From Niabella sp. (GTDB taxonomy: Bacteria > Bacteroidota > Bacteroidia > Chitinophagales > Chitinophagaceae): DNA of 64,000 nt. The position numbers and the translations under genes are program-made. This document shows positions 63,158-64,000 of the stretch, in pieces. The stretch spans positions 372,001 to 436,000 of the forward strand of contig JAGIAT010000004.1 of the NCBI GenBank assembly GCA_017744715.1. The letters are read 5' to 3'. The notes below the pieces were generated by a model. That model searched no databases and was not told where the DNA came from. It saw only the letters and a program-made list of their open reading frames with translations. Position 1 is the stretch's first letter. Each line of letters starts with the position of its first letter.

Positions 63158-63718
63158 TCAGGAACTGCGCGGCCTCCAGGGAATATCGGCGATACCGGTA
63201 AGATGCCCGGTGTACCGTGCCAGCACAAACAGGTAGTCGCTCAGGCGGTTCAGATATTTAATGATCAGTGCATCTACAGGTTCCTCTTCCTGCAACCGTA
63301 CAGCGGAGCGTTCTGCTCTCCGGCAGATACACCGGGCAATATGCAGGTAAGAGATGGCCACGCTACCACCCGGTATAATAAACGATTTCATTTCCGGCAA
63401 CGCGGCCGTCATGGTATCAATATCCTTTTCAAGTACCTGTATATCTTCTTCATGCAGGTCGGGCAATATCATTTTGGTATCCTTCGCAGGATCCTGCGCC
63501 AGCAATGCTCCGATGGTAAAAAGGCGGTCCTGTATTTCCTGCAGGCGGCCGGTAATTACTGCATCCGTTTGAACATCCCGGCACAACCCGATCCATGAAT
63601 TGAGCTCATCCACGTTTCCATATGCTTCTATCCGCAAATGGGCCTTGGATACCTTGGTACCACCAATAAGGGCTGTTTTTCCCTGGTCTCCTGTCTTTGT
63701 GTAGATACGAAAAGTCAT
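63158..63718 (-). CDS. pduO: Cob(I)alamin adenosyltransferase, PduO type
   Basis: A 186-residue enzyme that transfers the adenosyl group of ATP to cob(I)alamin, forming AdoCbl. The ATP-binding N-terminus is RIYTKTGDQGKTALIGG, followed by YGNVDELNSWIGLCRD, FIIPGGS and the C-terminal helix with ICRRAERSAV. The five-helix trimeric PduO family has about 180-190 residues, as here. It probably supplies cofactor to the class II ribonucleotide reductase at 9898-13239. A 7-bp repeat array lies immediately upstream. Confidence 0.94.
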   Translation of the reverse strand: MTFRIYTKTGDQGKTALIGGTKVSKAHLRIEAYGNVDELNSWIGLCRDVQTDAVITGRLQEIQDRLFTIGALLAQDPAKDTKMILPDLHEEDIQVLEKDIDTMTAALPEMKSFIIPGGSVAISYLHIARCICRRAERSAVRLQEEEPVDALIIKYLNRLSDYLFVLARYTGHLTGIADIPWRPRSS

Positions 63719-63724
63719 TGTATG

Positions 63725-63773
63725 GATTTGAGATTTGAGATTCGAGATTTCAGAATTGAGAAACGAGCGTTGA
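63725..63773. repeat. Seven 7-bp tandem units (GATTTGA)
   Basis: GATTTGA, GATTTGA, GATTCGA, GATTTCA, GAATTGA, GAAACGA and GCGTTGA run consecutively from 63725, between the adenosyltransferase start and the next gene. Units decay towards the right end. Confidence 0.75.
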
Positions 63774-63823
63774 GAAGCGGGATATGGGCGTCCGGTCAGG
63801 AAGAACGTTGAATACCCGGAAAT

Positions 63824-64000
63824 TCAATTCAGGGTTCTGGATGCCGGATTCTTCACCGCCAGATCGCTCTCAATTACTCCGTCGCGAAGCCGTACGATCC
63901 GGTGGGCATGATTGGCAATATCTTCCTCATGAGTTACCAATACAACCGTATTTCCATCGTGATGGATCCGGTTAAAAATATCCATGATCTCATAGGAGGT
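63824..64000 (-). CDS. ABC transporter ATP-binding protein, C-terminal fragment (MacB/LolD type)
   Basis: The last 58 codons of a minus-strand gene whose start lies beyond the window. It reads SYEIMDIFNRIHHDGNTVVL, then VTHEEDIANHAHRIVRLRDG and ends NPASRTLN with TGA at 63826-63824. The H-loop His in VTHEEDIA and the RIVRLRDGVI segment are typical of MacB-type ATPases that work with FtsX-like permeases. It is a different protein from the ATPase at 61756. Confidence 0.85.
   Translation of the reverse strand, partial: TSYEIMDIFNRIHHDGNTVVLVTHEEDIANHAHRIVRLRDGVIESDLAVKNPASRTLN

Overview
The window looks like chromosomal DNA of a Bacteroidota bacterium, most likely a Chitinophagaceae relative (inference from gene content; no rRNA is present to confirm it). 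Supporting signs are three SusC/SusD outer-membrane uptake pairs, Bacteroidota-type -7 promoter boxes (TAnnTTTG) with weak ribosome binding sites, many lipoproteins with a G/S-C-K/A start, a propeller-type sensor kinase, PspC/DUF2795/DUF6515-type small proteins and an AdoCbl-dependent class II ribonucleotide reductase. I saw no tRNA, rRNA, CRISPR array or intact insertion sequence.

Layout. 1-6 kb: the 5' part of aconitase, a small PspC-like protein, a membrane histidine kinase, and an overlapping three-gene operon of ECF sigma factor, anti-sigma-like membrane protein and DUF4097-type surface protein. 6-10 kb: a NarL-type response regulator and its 980-residue periplasmic-propeller sensor kinase. 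10-16 kb: NrdJ, a DUF1543 protein and a thioredoxin/DUF255 protein. 16-20 kb: an esterase, a 33-codon candidate ORF, an ATP-grasp ligase and a YbdK/GCS2-type carboxylate-amine ligase; a 180-bp inverted-repeat element sits between the two ligases.

20-46 kb is dominated by three SusCD loci on the minus strand. Locus 1 (28.8-19.8 kb) is DeoR regulator, SusC, SusD, DUF4623-like lipoprotein and a GHL10-type glycosidase. Locus 2 (46.2-40.4 kb) is a paralogous DeoR, SusC and SusD. Locus 3 (39.9-34.0 kb) is SusC, SusD and a lipoprotein with no regulator of its own. A 28-bp block containing a 22-bp palindrome occurs upstream of loci 1 and 3, which suggests that the DeoR paralogues control more than their own operon. 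Between loci 1 and 3 lie an SNF2-type helicase, a gene-poor patch of about 1.4 kb with adjoining 10-bp and 11-bp tandem repeat arrays, and a small secreted protein.

46-64 kb holds unrelated housekeeping and envelope genes: a lipoprotein trypsin-like protease, thiolase, an ABC exporter, three small Tyr-rich secreted proteins or lipoproteins that share sequence modules, DUF1801, DUF6515, TraB/GumN and DinB-like proteins, a 1178-residue predicted outer-membrane barrel, a FrnE-type DsbA protein, DUF2795, a LolD-type ATPase, a small lipoprotein, a PduO-type cobalamin adenosyltransferase (which makes the cofactor NrdJ needs) and the C-terminal end of a MacB/LolD-type ATPase running off the right edge.
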